DNA from: Vibrio pectenicida
Lineage (GTDB): Bacteria; Pseudomonadota; Gammaproteobacteria; Enterobacterales; Vibrionaceae
Assembly: GCA_024347015.1 (NCBI GenBank)
Contig: AP024889.1
Span: 558,001-622,000, forward strand
Length of the DNA stretch: 64,000 nt
Direction: 5' to 3'
The translations under genes and the position numbers were made by a program. How positions within the stretch are numbered: position 1 is the stretch's first letter; every line of letters begins with the position of its first letter. The notes beneath the pieces were generated by a model. The model was not told where the DNA came from. It saw only the letters and a list, made by a program, of their open reading frames with translations, and did no database searches. Shown piece after piece: positions 34,998-48,191 of the stretch.

Positions 34998-35343
34998 TGA
35001 CTTATATGTTTCGATTGAGAATTTAAACGTGATCGACATCTAGAACTGAGCATCTTGAACAGGGAAAAGGCTTGTTATGGGTATAAAACTTGTTAAGTTA
35101 TTAATGTTATGGGCTGAAAAATTAACATTTTTTAGGGGTTCATATCGTCCCAAGTACAAGTGTCCATTTTATGACTTTTATAGTAACTTTTATAGTAAAG
35201 GGTTCGGCTTTGAATGCTTTACTGTTTTTAGGTTAATAATGATGGAAATAAGTTAAGAGACTTAAATTCATAGGCTATCAAATAAGTCTCTCAAGGCAAG
35301 TTAAACTGAGCCGCTTTGGGTAAAGTGCTCAGTATAAGCACTT
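34998..35343. other. Intergenic region between raiA and bamD
   Basis: No ORF is convincing. It contains a 12-base tandem direct repeat (35175-35198) and, at 35322-35348, an AAAGTGCT/AGCACTTT hairpin that overlaps the bamD stop and may act as a weak bamD terminator on the minus strand. Confidence 0.5.
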
Positions 35344-36069
35344 TTACTGTTTATTGAGGTCCATTAACTGCTGGGTGTGCTTAGTAGCATCTTCCAATCC
35401 TAACTCTTGATATGCTATCAGTTGGATTTTAAGGGATTTAATTGCAGCTTCAGTATCAGGGTAAGTTTTTTGTAACTCTTGTGTACGGTTGATTGCGGCA
35501 ATCCAAGCCTCCCGGCGAAGATAGAAATCAGCTGTAGCAAGATCGTAGTTAGCGAGGCGGTTTTTTAGTGCAATCATGCGTTTGTTCGCATCTTCAGCAT
35601 ATGGGCTGCTTGGATATCGCTCAAGTAGCTTTTTGAAATCAGAAAATGCTTTTTTGACTGGTTCTGGGTCTCTGTCACTACGATCGACATTAAATAAATC
35701 GTGCATAAAATTACGATCTTGCGCCATATGAGTTAAGCCACGCATATATAAAACCCAATCAAGCTTTTCATGAGTCGGATTTAAACGCGAAAACCGCTCG
35801 ATCGTCGCCAAGCCCAGCGCTAAATCATCATTTTTGTAATATGCATATATGAGGTCTAATTGGACTTGCTCGGAATAAGCACCAAACGGGTATCTGGAAT
35901 CCAAGGCTTCAAGCTTATCGATTGCCGTTAGCCAGTTTCCGCTTTGCAAAGATACCTGAGCTTCTGAGTATAATTCTGAAGGTGGAATATCTGGAACAAT
36001 CTCATCACTGCTAGAGCAGCCAACTAAAATAGATAATGCTAATAAACCAGATAAAGTATACTTTTTCAT
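35344..36069 (-). CDS. bamD: Outer membrane assembly lipoprotein BamD
   Basis: Essential outer-membrane lipoprotein of the BAM complex that helps insert beta-barrel proteins. The 241-residue protein has a signal peptide ending in the lipobox LVGC (Cys at residue 18), then SSSDEIVPDIPPSELYSEAQ and five TPR-like repeats. Conserved BamD segments include DYAAYYKNDD-like and MRGLTHM, and LERYPSSPYAEDA. The frame remains open upstream (to 36147) but only MKKYTLSGLLALSILVGC has a signal-peptide shape. It is transcribed divergently from rluD, the usual arrangement, with about 130 bases between them. Confidence 0.96.
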   Translation of the reverse strand: MKKYTLSGLLALSILVGCSSSDEIVPDIPPSELYSEAQVSLQSGNWLTAIDKLEALDSRYPFGAYSEQVQLDLIYAYYKNDDLALGLATIERFSRLNPTHEKLDWVLYMRGLTHMAQDRNFMHDLFNVDRSDRDPEPVKKAFSDFKKLLERYPSSPYAEDANKRMIALKNRLANYDLATADFYLRREAWIAAINRTQELQKTYPDTEAAIKSLKIQLIAYQELGLEDATKHTQQLMDLNKQ

Positions 36070-36199
36070 GTCAGGATTCGATTCCTTGAGATAAATATTT
36101 CTTTTGCTTCCGTTACTTTCTTGTCGGTAGCAGATACAATGGAGCAATATTCTTCCATACTAGTGGCAATTAGTCCCACAGTTTTTAAAAAAGTTCGAT

Positions 36200-37177
36200 A
36201 TGGCTCAGCAGATTGAATTAAACAATACAGTAAAAGATAGTCAATTAGGTCAGCGTCTTGACCAAGCGATTGCAGAAATATTCGCCGATTTTTCACGTTC
36301 TCGCCTTAAAGAATGGCTGAAGGATGGAAAAGTTCAGGTTAATGGAGAAGTAGTCACTAAACCTCGCACGAAAGTGATGGGGGGAGAAACTATAACACTT
36401 CAGGCTGAACTAGAAGATGAGGAGCGCTGGGAAGCGCAAGATATTTCATTAGATATCGTTTATGAAGACAGTGACATTATTATTATTAACAAACCACGTG
36501 ATTTTGTAGTTCACCCAGGAGCAGGTACACCTGACGGTACAGTATTAAATGCATTATTACACCATTACCCAGATATAGCGGAGGTGCCTCGTGCTGGCAT
36601 CGTGCATCGTCTTGATAAAAATACCACAGGACTGATGGTCATTGCTAAAACAGTGCCAGCTCAGACTAGACTTGTCCGAGCACTGCAAAAGCGCAATATC
36701 ACTCGAGAGTATGAAGCCATTGCTATTGGTCGTATGACAGCTGGAGGGCGAGTAGAACAGCCTATTGGGCGTCATTCAACAAAACGTACTTTGATGGCGG
36801 TTAGCCCCATGGGGAAGCTGGCAGTAACACATTATCGTGTTGCCGAGCACTTTCGTGAGCATACTCGAATTCGGTTAAGGCTAGAAACTGGGCGTACTCA
36901 CCAGATTCGTGTTCATATGGCTTACCTTCAGCACCCATTACTTGGAGACTCGGCGTATGGTGGCCGTGCTAGAATTCCGTCAGGAGCTTCTGATGAGCTG
37001 GCGAATATGATACGCAAGTTCGATCGGCAAGCTCTGCATGCTGTGATGCTCAAATTTGAACATCCCATAACGGGAAAAGAACTGGAGTTTCATGCCCCTG
37101 TACCTCAAGATATGGTGTGTATGACAGACGCTTTACGCCAAGATGTTCAGGATCATGGCATCGAGGATGATTTTTAA
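36200..37177 (+). CDS. rluD: 23S rRNA pseudouridine synthase RluD
   Basis: Makes pseudouridines at positions 1911, 1915 and 1917 of 23S rRNA (Escherichia coli numbering), the helix 69 region that contacts the decoding centre. The 325-residue protein has an N-terminal S4 RNA-binding domain (about 18-75) and the RluA-type catalytic domain with the HRLDKNTTG motif, catalytic Asp139. Other family words are NKPRDFVVHPG and RLETGRTHQIRVHMA. It is followed after one base by pgeF, and a 23S substrate gene is 6 kb downstream. Confidence 0.97.
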   Translation: MAQQIELNNTVKDSQLGQRLDQAIAEIFADFSRSRLKEWLKDGKVQVNGEVVTKPRTKVMGGETITLQAELEDEERWEAQDISLDIVYEDSDIIIINKPRDFVVHPGAGTPDGTVLNALLHHYPDIAEVPRAGIVHRLDKNTTGLMVIAKTVPAQTRLVRALQKRNITREYEAIAIGRMTAGGRVEQPIGRHSTKRTLMAVSPMGKLAVTHYRVAEHFREHTRIRLRLETGRTHQIRVHMAYLQHPLLGDSAYGGRARIPSGASDELANMIRKFDRQALHAVMLKFEHPITGKELEFHAPVPQDMVCMTDALRQDVQDHGIEDDF

Positions 37178-37178
37178 T

Positions 37179-37907
37179 ATGGAAATGATCATTCCCAATT
37201 GGCCTGCCCCTGCACGTGTAAGATCTTTCTCGTCGACTCGAAATCAAGGTTTTTCGAGTGGTACGTATAGAGGATTGAATTTAGGTGGGCATGTTGGGGA
37301 TGATGCCACTGATGTTAAAAATAATCGTCGCTGGTTGGTGGAGAACTCATCGATGCCAACCACTCCTATCTGGTTAAATCAAACACATTCAACAACAGTG
37401 ACTGAGGTTGCAGAATCAAATGATGTAACGCTCAATGCTGATGGCTTGTTTACCCGAGAAGCGGGTTTGGTTTGCTCTGTAATGACAGCGGATTGTCTAC
37501 CTGTATTATTGTCAAATGCTTCTGGTAGCCAGATCGCTGCTGTACACGCAGGTTGGCGAGGTTTAGCAAGTGGAATTATTGAGCAAGCAGTAGCAAAATT
37601 TCAAGGTCAAGTAATGGCATGGATTGGCCCTGCTATTGGTGCGACAGCATTTGAAGTTGGCGAGGATGTGTTTGAAGCATTTGTTTCAATAGATCCGTCA
37701 GCGACAAATGCATTTAAACGTATTGGAATGTCGGGAAAATGGCTAGCAGATATGAATATGCTAGCTACACAAAGACTTAATAAAGTCGGCGTATTAGATG
37801 TTTATTATAGTGATATGTGCACATACGCTGATCCCGAACGTTTTTTCTCTTATCGTCGAGATGGCGTAACAGGCCGACAAGCAACTTTTATCTGGATAGA
37901 AAAGTAA
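37179..37907 (+). CDS. pgeF: Peptidoglycan editing factor PgeF (YfiH family)
   Basis: Member of the multicopper polyphenol oxidase/YfiH (DUF152) family. In Escherichia coli PgeF removes mis-incorporated L-Ser from peptidoglycan precursors (muropeptide amidase/editing). The 242-residue protein begins MEMIIPNWPAPARVRSFSSTR, with GAGGATG 8 bases upstream. Metal-site residues are seen in QTHSTTV, VMTADCLPVLL, VHAGWRGLASG and CTYADPERFFSYRRD. Upstream in-frame starts within rluD (for example 37143) lack family support. It is 1 base from rluD, forming a rluD-pgeF unit ahead of clpB. Confidence 0.92.
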   Translation: MEMIIPNWPAPARVRSFSSTRNQGFSSGTYRGLNLGGHVGDDATDVKNNRRWLVENSSMPTTPIWLNQTHSTTVTEVAESNDVTLNADGLFTREAGLVCSVMTADCLPVLLSNASGSQIAAVHAGWRGLASGIIEQAVAKFQGQVMAWIGPAIGATAFEVGEDVFEAFVSIDPSATNAFKRIGMSGKWLADMNMLATQRLNKVGVLDVYYSDMCTYADPERFFSYRRDGVTGRQATFIWIEK

Positions 37908-37926
37908 TGGTTTTCAATTACTGACC

Positions 37927-37955
37927 CTTGAAAGTCGCTGGTTGCGGAACCATCT
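37927..37955 (+). promoter_or_regulatory. Sigma-32 (heat-shock) promoter of clpB
   Basis: CTTGAAA at 37927-37933 and AACCATCT at 37948-37955, 14 bases apart, fit the sigma-32 pattern CTTGAAA-N13-17-CCCCATNT with two mismatches in the -10. It lies about 50 bases before the clpB start. Confidence 0.8.
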
Positions 37956-38003
37956 ATCATACTGACTAAAAGAGTTTTCTTTGTTAAGGTTAGGAAGGTA
38001 GAT

Positions 38004-40577
38004 ATGCGTCTTGACAGGTTCACCAGCAAATTTCAAATCGCGATATCTGACGCACAATCATTGGCGTTAGGGCGTGATCATCAATATATCGAGCCAGTCC
38101 ATCTCATGGTCGCTTTGATGGATCAAAATGGCAGTCCTATTCGTCCATTGCTCACTATGCTTGATGTCGATGCTACTCACTTGAGATCCAAATTAAGTGA
38201 AATGCTTGATCGCTTACCTAAAGTCAGTGGTATTGGTGGCGATGTACAACTATCGAGCTCTATGGGCACTGTGTTCAACCTTTGCGATAAGGTCGCGCAA
38301 AAACGCCAAGATGCTTATATTTCTTCAGAAGTTTTTCTTCTTGCAGCTGTTGCAGATAAAGGGCCTTTAGGTGAGCTATTCAAGGAATTGGGCTTAACCG
38401 AAGCCAAATTGAGTGCTGCAATTGATAAAATTCGTGGCGGTCAAACCGTTAACGATCCTAATGCTGAAGAACTTCGCCAGGCACTTGAAAAATTTACTAT
38501 TGATCTTACTGAGCGAGCTGAGCAAGGTAAGTTAGATCCTGTTATTGGTCGAGATGATGAAATTCGCCGCACCATCCAAGTATTGCAAAGACGAACCAAA
38601 AATAATCCGGTAATTATTGGCGAGCCAGGTGTGGGTAAGACTGCAATCGTTGAGGGCCTGGCTCAGCGTATTATAAATAATGAGGTTCCAGAGGGTCTGC
38701 GTAATAAACGTGTTTTGTCTCTCGATATGGGGGCTTTGGTCGCTGGAGCTAAATACCGAGGGGAGTTTGAAGAGCGCCTTAAATCTGTGCTGAATGAACT
38801 GTCTAAAGAAGAGGGAAGCATAATCCTATTTATAGACGAGATTCATACTATGGTTGGTGCAGGTAAAGGTGAAGGTTCGATGGATGCAGGAAATATGCTT
38901 AAGCCTGCTTTGGCGAGGGGTGAGCTTCACTGCGTTGGTGCAACAACTTTGGATGAATATCGTCAATATATAGAAAAAGATCCTGCCCTTGAGCGTCGTT
39001 TCCAAAAGGTGTTAGTAGATGAACCTTCGGTGGAAGATACAGTTGCAATTTTACGTGGTCTTAAGGAGCGTTATGAGCTTCATCATCATGTGGAGATCAC
39101 TGATCCAGCGATTGTAGCCGCTGCAAGTTTATCACATCGATATATTTCCGATCGTCAGCTGCCAGACAAAGCCATAGATTTGATTGACGAGGCGGCATCA
39201 AGCATACGAATGCAAATTGATTCCAAACCTGAATCCTTGGATAAGCTTGAACGTAAAATTGTACAGCTAAAAATAGAGCAGCAAGCTCTGACCAACGAAC
39301 ATGATGAAGCAAGTGAAAAACGTCTTTTCAACCTTAATGAAGAACTTCAGGATAAAGAGCGTGCTTTTGCTGAGTTAGAAGAAGTATGGAATGCCGAGAA
39401 AGCAGCCCTTTCAGGGACACAACACATTAAAAGCGAATTAGAGCAAGCACGTATGGATATGGAGTTTGCGCGTCGTGCTGGTGATCTCAATCGTATGTCC
39501 GAGCTTCAGTATGGACGTATTCCTGAATTGGAAAAACAGCTGGATCTTGCTACCCAGGCTGAGATGCAGGAGATGACCTTACTACGTAATAAGGTAACAG
39601 ATAACGAGATTGCTGAAGTACTATCTAAGCAGACTGGTATCCCTGTATCCAAGATGCTTGAAGCTGAAAAAGAAAAGCTGCTGCGAATGGAAGAAGTTCT
39701 TCATGCTCGTGTCATCGGCCAAAAAGAAGCGGTAGAAGTGGTATCTAATGCCATTCGCCGCAGCAGGGCAGGTTTGTCTGATCCTAACAAGCCAATTGGC
39801 TCGTTTCTATTTCTAGGCCCAACTGGAGTAGGTAAAACAGAGCTTTGTAAGACTTTAGCCAACTTCTTATTTGACAGTGAAGATGCAATGGTGCGTATTG
39901 ATATGTCAGAATTTATGGAAAAACATTCAGTGGCTAGGCTTGTAGGGGCTCCTCCAGGATATGTAGGGTACGAAGAAGGAGGGTATATAACAGAAGCGGT
40001 AAGAAGAAAGCCATACTCCGTAATTTTGCTAGATGAAGTTGAGAAAGCTCACCCCGATGTGTTCAACATACTACTTCAAGTGTTGGATGATGGAAGGCTT
40101 ACTGATGGACAAGGTCGAACAGTCGACTTTCGTAATACTGTTGTGATTATGACGTCAAACCTTGGTTCGGCGAAAATTCAAGAGAACTTTGGCTCTGTTG
40201 ATTATCAAGGAATGAAAGAGCAAGTAATGGAAGTGGTTAATAAACATTTTCGCCCAGAGTTCCTCAACCGAATTGATGAAAGTGTTGTTTTTCATCCCCT
40301 TGCACAAGAGCATATTAAATCTATTGCATCGATCCAGCTGGGCAGGCTTACCAAGCGTATGGAAGATGGAGGGTATAAGTTGCAAGTGACTGATAAGGCA
40401 CTTGAGTTTATTGCTCAAGCTGGGTTTGACCCTGTGTTTGGAGCCAGACCATTAAAGCGCGCTATTCAGCAGAGTGTCGAAAACCCTCTTGCTAAAGCAA
40501 TACTTGCAGGGAAGGTGATACCGGATAAAGTAATTAAGTTGTCGGTGAGTAAAGACCAGATTGTCGCTCAGCAATGA
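38004..40577 (+). CDS. clpB: Disaggregase ClpB
   Basis: Cytoplasmic Hsp104-type AAA+ chaperone that works with DnaK to dissolve protein aggregates. The 857-residue protein has the N-domain (1-145), the first AAA+ ring with Walker [10 protein letters not shown] (near 206) and Walker [10 protein letters not shown], a coiled-coil middle domain (about 405-525, rich in Leu, Glu and Lys), and the second AAA+ ring with GPTGVGKTE (near 605) and [19 protein letters not shown] precedes ATG. A sigma-32 promoter upstream indicates heat induction. A weak hairpin follows (40594-40615). Confidence 0.98.
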   Translation: MRLDRFTSKFQIAISDAQSLALGRDHQYIEPVHLMVALMDQNGSPIRPLLTMLDVDATHLRSKLSEMLDRLPKVSGIGGDVQLSSSMGTVFNLCDKVAQKRQDAYISSEVFLLAAVADKGPLGELFKELGLTEAKLSAAIDKIRGGQTVNDPNAEELRQALEKFTIDLTERAEQGKLDPVIGRDDEIRRTIQVLQRRTKNNPVIIGEPGVGKTAIVEGLAQRIINNEVPEGLRNKRVLSLDMGALVAGAKYRGEFEERLKSVLNELSKEEGSIILFIDEIHTMVGAGKGEGSMDAGNMLKPALARGELHCVGATTLDEYRQYIEKDPALERRFQKVLVDEPSVEDTVAILRGLKERYELHHHVEITDPAIVAAASLSHRYISDRQLPDKAIDLIDEAASSIRMQIDSKPESLDKLERKIVQLKIEQQALTNEHDEASEKRLFNLNEELQDKERAFAELEEVWNAEKAALSGTQHIKSELEQARMDMEFARRAGDLNRMSELQYGRIPELEKQLDLATQAEMQEMTLLRNKVTDNEIAEVLSKQTGIPVSKMLEAEKEKLLRMEEVLHARVIGQKEAVEVVSNAIRRSRAGLSDPNKPIGSFLFLGPTGVGKTELCKTLANFLFDSEDAMVRIDMSEFMEKHSVARLVGAPPGYVGYEEGGYITEAVRRKPYSVILLDEVEKAHPDVFNILLQVLDDGRLTDGQGRTVDFRNTVVIMTSNLGSAKIQENFGSVDYQGMKEQVMEVVNKHFRPEFLNRIDESVVFHPLAQEHIKSIASIQLGRLTKRMEDGGYKLQVTDKALEFIAQAGFDPVFGARPLKRAIQQSVENPLAKAILAGKVIPDKVIKLSVSKDQIVAQQ

Positions 40578-40593
40578 CTTTAAACTAAATTTA

Positions 40594-40615
40594 TAGAGGG
40601 CTGCTTAGCCCTCTA
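40594..40615 (+). terminator. Hairpin after clpB
   Basis: TAGAGGGCT-GCTT-AGCCCTCTA stem-loop, followed by ATTAT. The T tract is poor, so it may be a weak or Rho-assisted terminator before the rrn promoters. Confidence 0.6.
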
Positions 40616-40690
40616 ATTATAGATAACCTTAGTTTTAGATTGTTTTTTGAGCAAACGATGCCGAAAGGAGAGTTTTTTACTAATTTATCC

Positions 40691-40718
40691 TTGTGCTATC
40701 GAAATACTTCCCTATAAT
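40691..40718 (+). promoter_or_regulatory. rrn promoter P1
   Basis: TTGTGC and TATAAT are 16 bases apart, followed by a CCGCTCTC discriminator. It lies about 470 bases before 16S rRNA with an A/T-rich upstream region. Confidence 0.75.
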
Positions 40719-40809
40719 CCGCTCTCGTTGTCAGGCATGAAGAGTTTGGCATCATTTTTTGGCCAGCGAAGGTTACAGCGGTAACCTCAAGAGAAATAAA
40801 GAAAAGTGT

Positions 40810-40837
40810 TTGACACTAGATTTTATATCGCTAGAAT
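40810..40837 (+). promoter_or_regulatory. rrn promoter P2
   Basis: TTGACA and TAGAAT are 16 bases apart, followed by a GC-rich GGCCGAC discriminator typical of stringent rRNA promoters. Confidence 0.8.
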
Positions 40838-40878
40838 GGCCGACTCTTATTTAAGAGTTAACGAAATCAAAGAAGAAT

Positions 40879-40891
40879 TGCTCTTTAACAA
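40879..40891 (+). promoter_or_regulatory. rrn leader boxA antitermination site
   Basis: TGCTCTTTAACAA, an exact boxA, lies in the rrn leader. It is followed by AATCTGTGTGGGCACTC (about 40902-40922), which is complementary to the AGTACCCACACAGATTG segment just after 16S, giving the RNase III processing stem. Confidence 0.9.
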
Positions 40892-41186
40892 ACTAAACCT
40901 ATCAATCTGTGTGGGCACTCGTTGATGATAATCCAAAAATGATTCTATTGAATCACTTTAGGTATCAATGAACTGAGTGACCAATACAAATAACGACTTT
41001 CTCTTGTAGAAAGGCATTATTTGGCACAGTCAATTCATTATCGTTCTGTTCCTATTTATTTAAGAAGAGAACGATAATAGCTTTAGAATTACATGTTTCT
41101 GTTTATTTTCGAATAAGCGGTAAATATTAGTTTTGAAGTCAGTATTCATTGAGCCCAATCCTATTTAGTTAGGAAATCAAAACTTT

Positions 41187-42744
<1,558 letters not shown>

Positions 42745-42809
42745 TACGATGATTATTTTTGATGAGTACCCACACAGATTGATGGTTTATAGATTTTAAA
42801 GACGATACT

Positions 42810-42886
42810 GGGTCTGTAGCTCAGGTGGTTAGAGCGTTCGCCTGATAAGCGAGAGGTCGGTGGTTCAAGTCCACTCAGACCCACCA
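42810..42886 (+). tRNA. tRNA-Ile (GAT)
   Basis: 77 bases with encoded CCA. The acceptor stem GGGTCTG pairs with CAGACCC, the anticodon GAT lies in CTGATAA, and the T loop is GGTTCAAGTCC. It sits in the 16S-23S spacer, as is common in rrn operons. Confidence 0.97.
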
Positions 42887-42928
42887 ATCTTCATCCCAGA
42901 AGAGTTGGCATACAGTATCACACCTGAT

Positions 42929-43004
42929 GGGGCTATAGCTCAGCTGGGAGAGCGCCTGCCTTGCACGCAGGAGGTCAGCAGTTCGATCCTGCTTAGCTCC
43001 ACCA
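42929..43004 (+). tRNA. tRNA-Ala (TGC)
   Basis: 76 bases with encoded CCA. Acceptor GGGGCTA pairs with TAGCTCC (one G-T), the anticodon TGC is in CTTGCAC, and the T loop is GTTCGATCC. It is the second spacer tRNA. Confidence 0.97.
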
Positions 43005-43328
43005 TCTTTAAATGCATTTGCAATAGTGCACTTAAACATGGTTCTTAATTAGAATCTTGCTCTTTAACAATTTGGAAAGCTGACGAACAATAACCGTGAT
43101 TGGTTGTTGTTCAAATAAAAGTTCTCAAATCCTAATGATTCTTTTTAACGAAAGAATGATTGGGTACCAACACACATTCAAGTGTTCTTGGAAACACCAC
43201 AATTCGTTGTGGCGTTTATATTTGAGTCCGGCAAAATCGAACGCTGTCTCGCTCATTCAAATAATGAGACAGCAACTTTGGTTGTTTAATTAACAACACC
43301 AACTGAGCAAGACTCTTTGGGGTTGTAT
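43005..43328 (+). other. 16S-23S spacer, 3' part, with second boxA
   Basis: A boxA copy, TGCTCTTTAACAA, is at 43058-43070. Further hairpins, including a TGAACAATAAC...GTTGTTGTTCA pair near 43083-43116, and a segment complementary to the sequence after 23S (ACTCTTTGGGGTTGTAT, about 43312-43328) form the 23S processing stem. No gene is present. Confidence 0.7.
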
Positions 43329-46217
<2,889 letters not shown>

Positions 46218-46343
46218 TACAACACCCAAAGGGTTTTGTTGTGGACTCAAAGTAGAACATTGAATGTGTAGAGAACGCTCTTTAAAGAGTAAGCAGCTTT
46301 CCAGATTTTGACCGGTTGCGAGTGCGCAGCGGGTCACCTAATT

Positions 46344-46463
46344 TGCTTGGCGACCATAGCGTTGTGGACCCACCTGAACCCATGCCGAACTCAGAAGTGA
46401 AACACAATAGCGCCGATGGTAGTGTGGGGTCTCCCCATGTGAGAGTAGGACATCGCCAGGCTT
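46344..46463 (+). rRNA. rrf: 5S ribosomal RNA
   Basis: About 120 bases. The 5' TGCTTGGCG pairs with the 3' CGCCAGGCT, and the body GACCCACCTGAACCCATGCCGAACTC and GATGGTAGTGTGGGGTCTCC (in part) is characteristic. It follows 23S by 126 bases and precedes two tRNA genes. Confidence 0.95.
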
Positions 46464-46492
46464 CAAATTTAGACATACAGTCTAACCAGTGC

Positions 46493-46569
46493 GGAGCGGT
46501 AGTTCAGTTGGTTAGAATACCGGCCTGTCACGCCGGGGGTCGCGGGTTCGAGTCCCGTCCGCTCCGCCA
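46493..46569 (+). tRNA. tRNA-Asp (GTC)
   Basis: 77 bases with encoded CCA. Acceptor GGAGCGG pairs with CCGCTCC, the anticodon GTC lies in CCTGTCACG, and the T loop is GGTTCGAGTCC. Distal tRNA of the rrn operon. Confidence 0.97.
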
Positions 46570-46584
46570 TTAATTATAAAGTTT

Positions 46585-46661
<77 letters not shown>

Positions 46662-46668
46662 TATTTTA

Positions 46669-46698
46669 GGCTCTAGTCGAAAGACTGGAGCCTTTTTT
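46669..46698 (+). terminator. rrn operon terminator
   Basis: GGCTCTAGTC-GAAA-GACTGGAGCC stem with a stable tetraloop followed by six T. It lies 7 bases after tRNA-Trp. Confidence 0.92.
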
Positions 46699-46717
46699 AT
46701 TTGAAATTTTCATTTGA

Positions 46718-46788
46718 GCGCAGCAGTGGATTCAGTTGATACCCAAAGAATGCGCGTATTGGGAGTTCGAATCTCTCCGCCCCTGCCA
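46718..46788 (+). pseudogene. Decayed tRNA-Trp copy 1 (3' half)
   Basis: The T arm, acceptor 3' strand and CCA (GGGAGTTCGAATCTCTCC then GCCCCTGCCA) nearly match tRNA-Trp, and GCAGTGGATTC resembles its anticodon 5' stem. The 5' acceptor strand and D arm are missing and the anticodon loop is replaced by extra bases, so no cloverleaf can form. It arose by a partial tandem duplication. Confidence 0.8.
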
Positions 46789-46833
46789 TATTTCGAAAGA
46801 CTGGAGCCTTTTTTATTTGAAATTTTCATTTGA

Positions 46834-46903
46834 ACGCCGCAGTGGATTCAGTTGATAGCCAAAGAATGCGCGTGTTGGGAGTTCGAATCTCTCTACCCCT
46901 GCC
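46834..46903 (+). pseudogene. Decayed tRNA-Trp copy 2 (3' half)
   Basis: Second copy, 116 bases downstream of copy 1 and very similar to it (GCAGTGGATTCAGTTGATA shared). It lacks the final A of CCA and the acceptor 5' strand. Like copy 1 it is preceded by GACTGGAGCCTTTTTT, only the 3' arm of the terminator. Confidence 0.8.
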
Positions 46904-47163
46904 TGTTGAGCATGTAAATAAAGACTTTCAAGTTTGTTAAGCTGACTTAGCAACCTTTTTGGGAGTGCCAGCTTGAACCATCCATTATAACGACATCATG
47001 TCATCTTTTTATATCTGTTTGGGTGGTGTACCATGATATCTTTGTTAACTCAAGGAGCGACGATTGTTTCACAATCCTTCTTGTTGGACAGGCAGAATTA
47101 AATAAATAAACGTATTCAAATTGCTATTTTGAGCTGGTTAAGCTGATTTTATTTTCAATATAC
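46904..47163. other. Intergenic region downstream of the tRNA-Trp remnants
   Basis: AT-rich DNA between the rrn cluster and convergent suhB. No ORF, promoter or repeat is convincing. Confidence 0.5.
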
Positions 47164-47191
47164 AAAAAAGCCCACTCAATAGAGTGGGCTT
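47164..47191 (-). terminator. Terminator of suhB (minus strand)
   Basis: AAGCCCACTC-TATT-GAGTGGGCTT hairpin followed by TTTT on the minus strand. It lies 19 bases past the suhB stop. Confidence 0.9.
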
Positions 47192-47209
47192 GAATAGTGA
47201 GATTTTAAA

Positions 47210-48013
47210 TTATTTTAGCAGTGCTTCATTGCCATTTTCGCGGATTTTTTTAAGCATGCCCTTAACACCACGAGCACTTGAGGCAACAACATTACCAGAC
47301 TTCATATAGTCGGTACTACCAGCGAAATCAGTTACAATAGCACCAGCTTCACGGGCGATGAGCTCTCCTGCTGCTATATCCCAAGGTTTAAGGCCTAATT
47401 CGAAGAAGCCGTCGACACGGCCAGCAGCTAGGTAACATAAATCTAGTGCAGCAGAACCAGTTCGGCGGAAGTCAGAGCAGTCAACAAATAGAGAAGACAT
47501 AATCTTAAAGTAAGATTCTGAGTGTTGTTTTTGTTTAAATGGGAAACCAGTGGCTAATACTGCCCCTTGCAAATCCTTAACTTGCTTAACACGGACACGT
47601 GCACTGTTAAGCTGAGCTCCTGAACCACGTTGAGCTGTGAATAGTTCATTTAGCATAGGGTCATAAACACAAGCTACTTCCGTTTTGCCTTTTAGGCGAA
47701 CAGCAATAGAAACGGAAAAGTGTGGGAAACCTTTTACAAAGTTTGTTGTGCCATCCAGAGGGTCGATAACCCATTGAGCATCATCATCTTTGCCTGTGAG
47801 CCTGCCAGACTCTTCAGCTATGATGGTGTGATCGGGGTACGAAGCTTTGATTGTATCAATAATTATTGATTCCGCTTCTTTGTCGACGTTCGTAACAAAG
47901 TCATTGGTGCCTTTTTGAAAGGACTCAATTTTCTCTACATTTTCTAAAGATTTAGCAATATGATTGCCTGCTTTTCGTGCTGCACGAATAGCAATATTAA
48001 GCATTGGATGCAT
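47210..48013 (-). CDS. suhB: Inositol monophosphatase family protein SuhB
   Basis: Cytoplasmic Mg-dependent inositol-1-monophosphatase; in Escherichia coli it is also part of the rRNA transcription antitermination complex with NusA/B/E/G. The 267-residue protein begins MHPMLNIAIRAARKAGNHIA, with GGGAAATA upstream; an in-frame extension to 48043 is unsupported. Catalytic metal residues are in NDFVTNVDKEAE, EESGR and WVIDPLDGTTNFVKG, and WDIAAGELIAREAG carries the third metal site. Its location just after an rrn operon is notable but could be coincidence. It diverges from trmJ. Confidence 0.96.
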   Translation of the reverse strand: MHPMLNIAIRAARKAGNHIAKSLENVEKIESFQKGTNDFVTNVDKEAESIIIDTIKASYPDHTIIAEESGRLTGKDDDAQWVIDPLDGTTNFVKGFPHFSVSIAVRLKGKTEVACVYDPMLNELFTAQRGSGAQLNSARVRVKQVKDLQGAVLATGFPFKQKQHSESYFKIMSSLFVDCSDFRRTGSAALDLCYLAAGRVDGFFELGLKPWDIAAGELIAREAGAIVTDFAGSTDYMKSGNVVASSARGVKGMLKKIRENGNEALLK

Positions 48014-48191
48014 ACTTATTTCCCAACGGATGTTAAAGAACAAAAACGGACGGGATTATAGCAGATAAATGGCCAAATGGAAGTGAGTGTTTTTTGTTCT
48101 ATTGAAGAGATTAGCCAAAAGGACGTGGCCCTTTTTAACTTGGTATATGTTATTATCGCGCGACTAAAAATATTGTCTTGTGGAGAAACCA

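Larger units (their letters stand above)
46677..46903 (+). repeat. Two tandem 116-base units: terminator arm plus tRNA-Trp 3' half
   Basis: Unit starts at TCGAAAGACTGGAGCC (46677 and 46793) and continues through a conserved TTTGAAATTTTCATTTGA spacer to the tRNA-Trp remnant. Identity between the two units is high, with scattered substitutions. Confidence 0.85.

Noticed and set aside
46718..46903. The two tRNA-Trp-like segments as functional tRNA genes
   Set aside because: They lack the 5' acceptor strand, the D arm and a proper anticodon loop, so no cloverleaf can form.
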